Source: a virus. Taken from it: DNA of 27,410 nt. The position numbers and the translations under genes are program-made. Every line of letters starts with the position of its first letter. Position 1 is the stretch's first letter. Below the pieces are notes generated by a model. The model worked only from the letters and a program-made list of their open reading frames with translations. It was not told the origin of the DNA and searched no databases. Below are positions 27,244 to 27,410 of the stretch, one piece after another. The stretch is from positions 1-27,410 of IMG/VR virus record IMGVR_UViG_3300025108_000307; one strand, written 5' to 3'.

Positions 27244-27271
27244 ACTCTATACACAATTACATGTGATAACC

Positions 27272-27410
27272 ATGGATCCAGCACAACTCAAAACAAATTT
27301 TGAAGAGCAAATTGCTACAACCGAAAAGCAAATTGCGGAACTAGAAGAAAACCTAACCAAGGCAAGAGAGTATAAGATTAAACTCCAAGGTGGTCTTGAA
27401 ACTTTAGGTC
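27272..27410 (+). CDS. Small coiled-coil protein, 3'-truncated by window end
   Basis: Forty-six codons are visible, starting MDPAQLKTNFEEQIATTEKQ, with no stop before the window ends. From about residue 8 the pattern of Ile/Leu with Glu and Lys (IAELEENLTKAREYKIKLQ) indicates a coiled coil ending at GGLETL. I recognise similar short proteins of roughly 55-65 residues in T4-like cyanophages, all of unknown function. GTGAT at 27263-27267 could pair with the extended anti-Shine-Dalgarno, though only 4 bases separate it from the ATG. A late box precedes it at 27236. The ATG at 27261 is discounted because TGA follows at once. Confidence 0.65.
   Translation, partial: MDPAQLKTNFEEQIATTEKQIAELEENLTKAREYKIKLQGGLETLG

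Noticed and set aside
1-27410. tRNA genes, CRISPR arrays, insertion sequences, integrase or attachment sites
   Set aside because: No cloverleaf-like segment, regularly spaced direct DNA repeats, transposase or integrase was seen; the repeats present are protein-level modules within fibre genes.

Overview
The window is a densely packed, AT-rich, single-strand (+) block of late virion genes from a T4-like myovirus. It most likely comes from a marine cyanophage (Prochlorococcus/Synechococcus myovirus) or a close pelagic relative. The support is as follows: a giant protein carrying the NFYKILFRPGY...RELTQIQ N-terminus and the DNGQRD / FDYFEH / RDIGKLEKRIERLEYYT blocks of the large structural proteins of this group; very large modular fibre genes; small 'filler' structural genes typical of these phages; late-promoter-like TATAAATA boxes; and 2-oxoglutarate/Fe(II) oxygenase genes next to the fibres. 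There are no lysogeny, IS, tRNA or CRISPR signals and no convincing gene on the minus strand. Almost no DNA is non-coding; the longest gaps are about 45 bases.

Layout. (1) 1-8078: the 5'-truncated giant virion protein with a DUF4815-like region. (2) 8088-8294: a 68-residue coiled-coil protein that overlaps the next gene by 14 bases. (3) 8281-12471: a 1396-residue fibre-like protein with glycine-rich GSGY repeats, a split cupredoxin-like domain and two copies of a fibre module. (4) 12473-12973: a 166-residue small structural protein. (5) 13018-22311: a 3097-residue fibre protein with a beta-helix-like domain that appears to be split by about 970 residues of inserted modules. (6) 22338-25635: three tandem paralogous short fibre/adhesin genes (368, 363 and 362 residues). 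(7) 25637-27237: three different Fe(II)/2-oxoglutarate dioxygenases in tandem, spaced by 1 base, a 4-base overlap and 0 bases. (8) 27272 onward: the start of a small coiled-coil gene cut by the window end.

Transcription appears to be one direction of late expression, divided by T4-type late promoter boxes at 12976 (before gene 5), 22307 (before the fibre triplet) and 27236 (before the last gene), with a possible internal one at 8219. The last two boxes overlap the stop codon of the preceding gene. The three short fibres and three oxygenases therefore look like one transcription unit. The most interesting hypothesis from the window is that the oxygenases modify the fibres (or host surface material the fibres meet). 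This is inference from context only. The other main points of interest are nested domain architectures: a cupredoxin-like metal site interrupted by a repeat, and a beta-helix interrupted by duplicated cysteine-containing helical modules.
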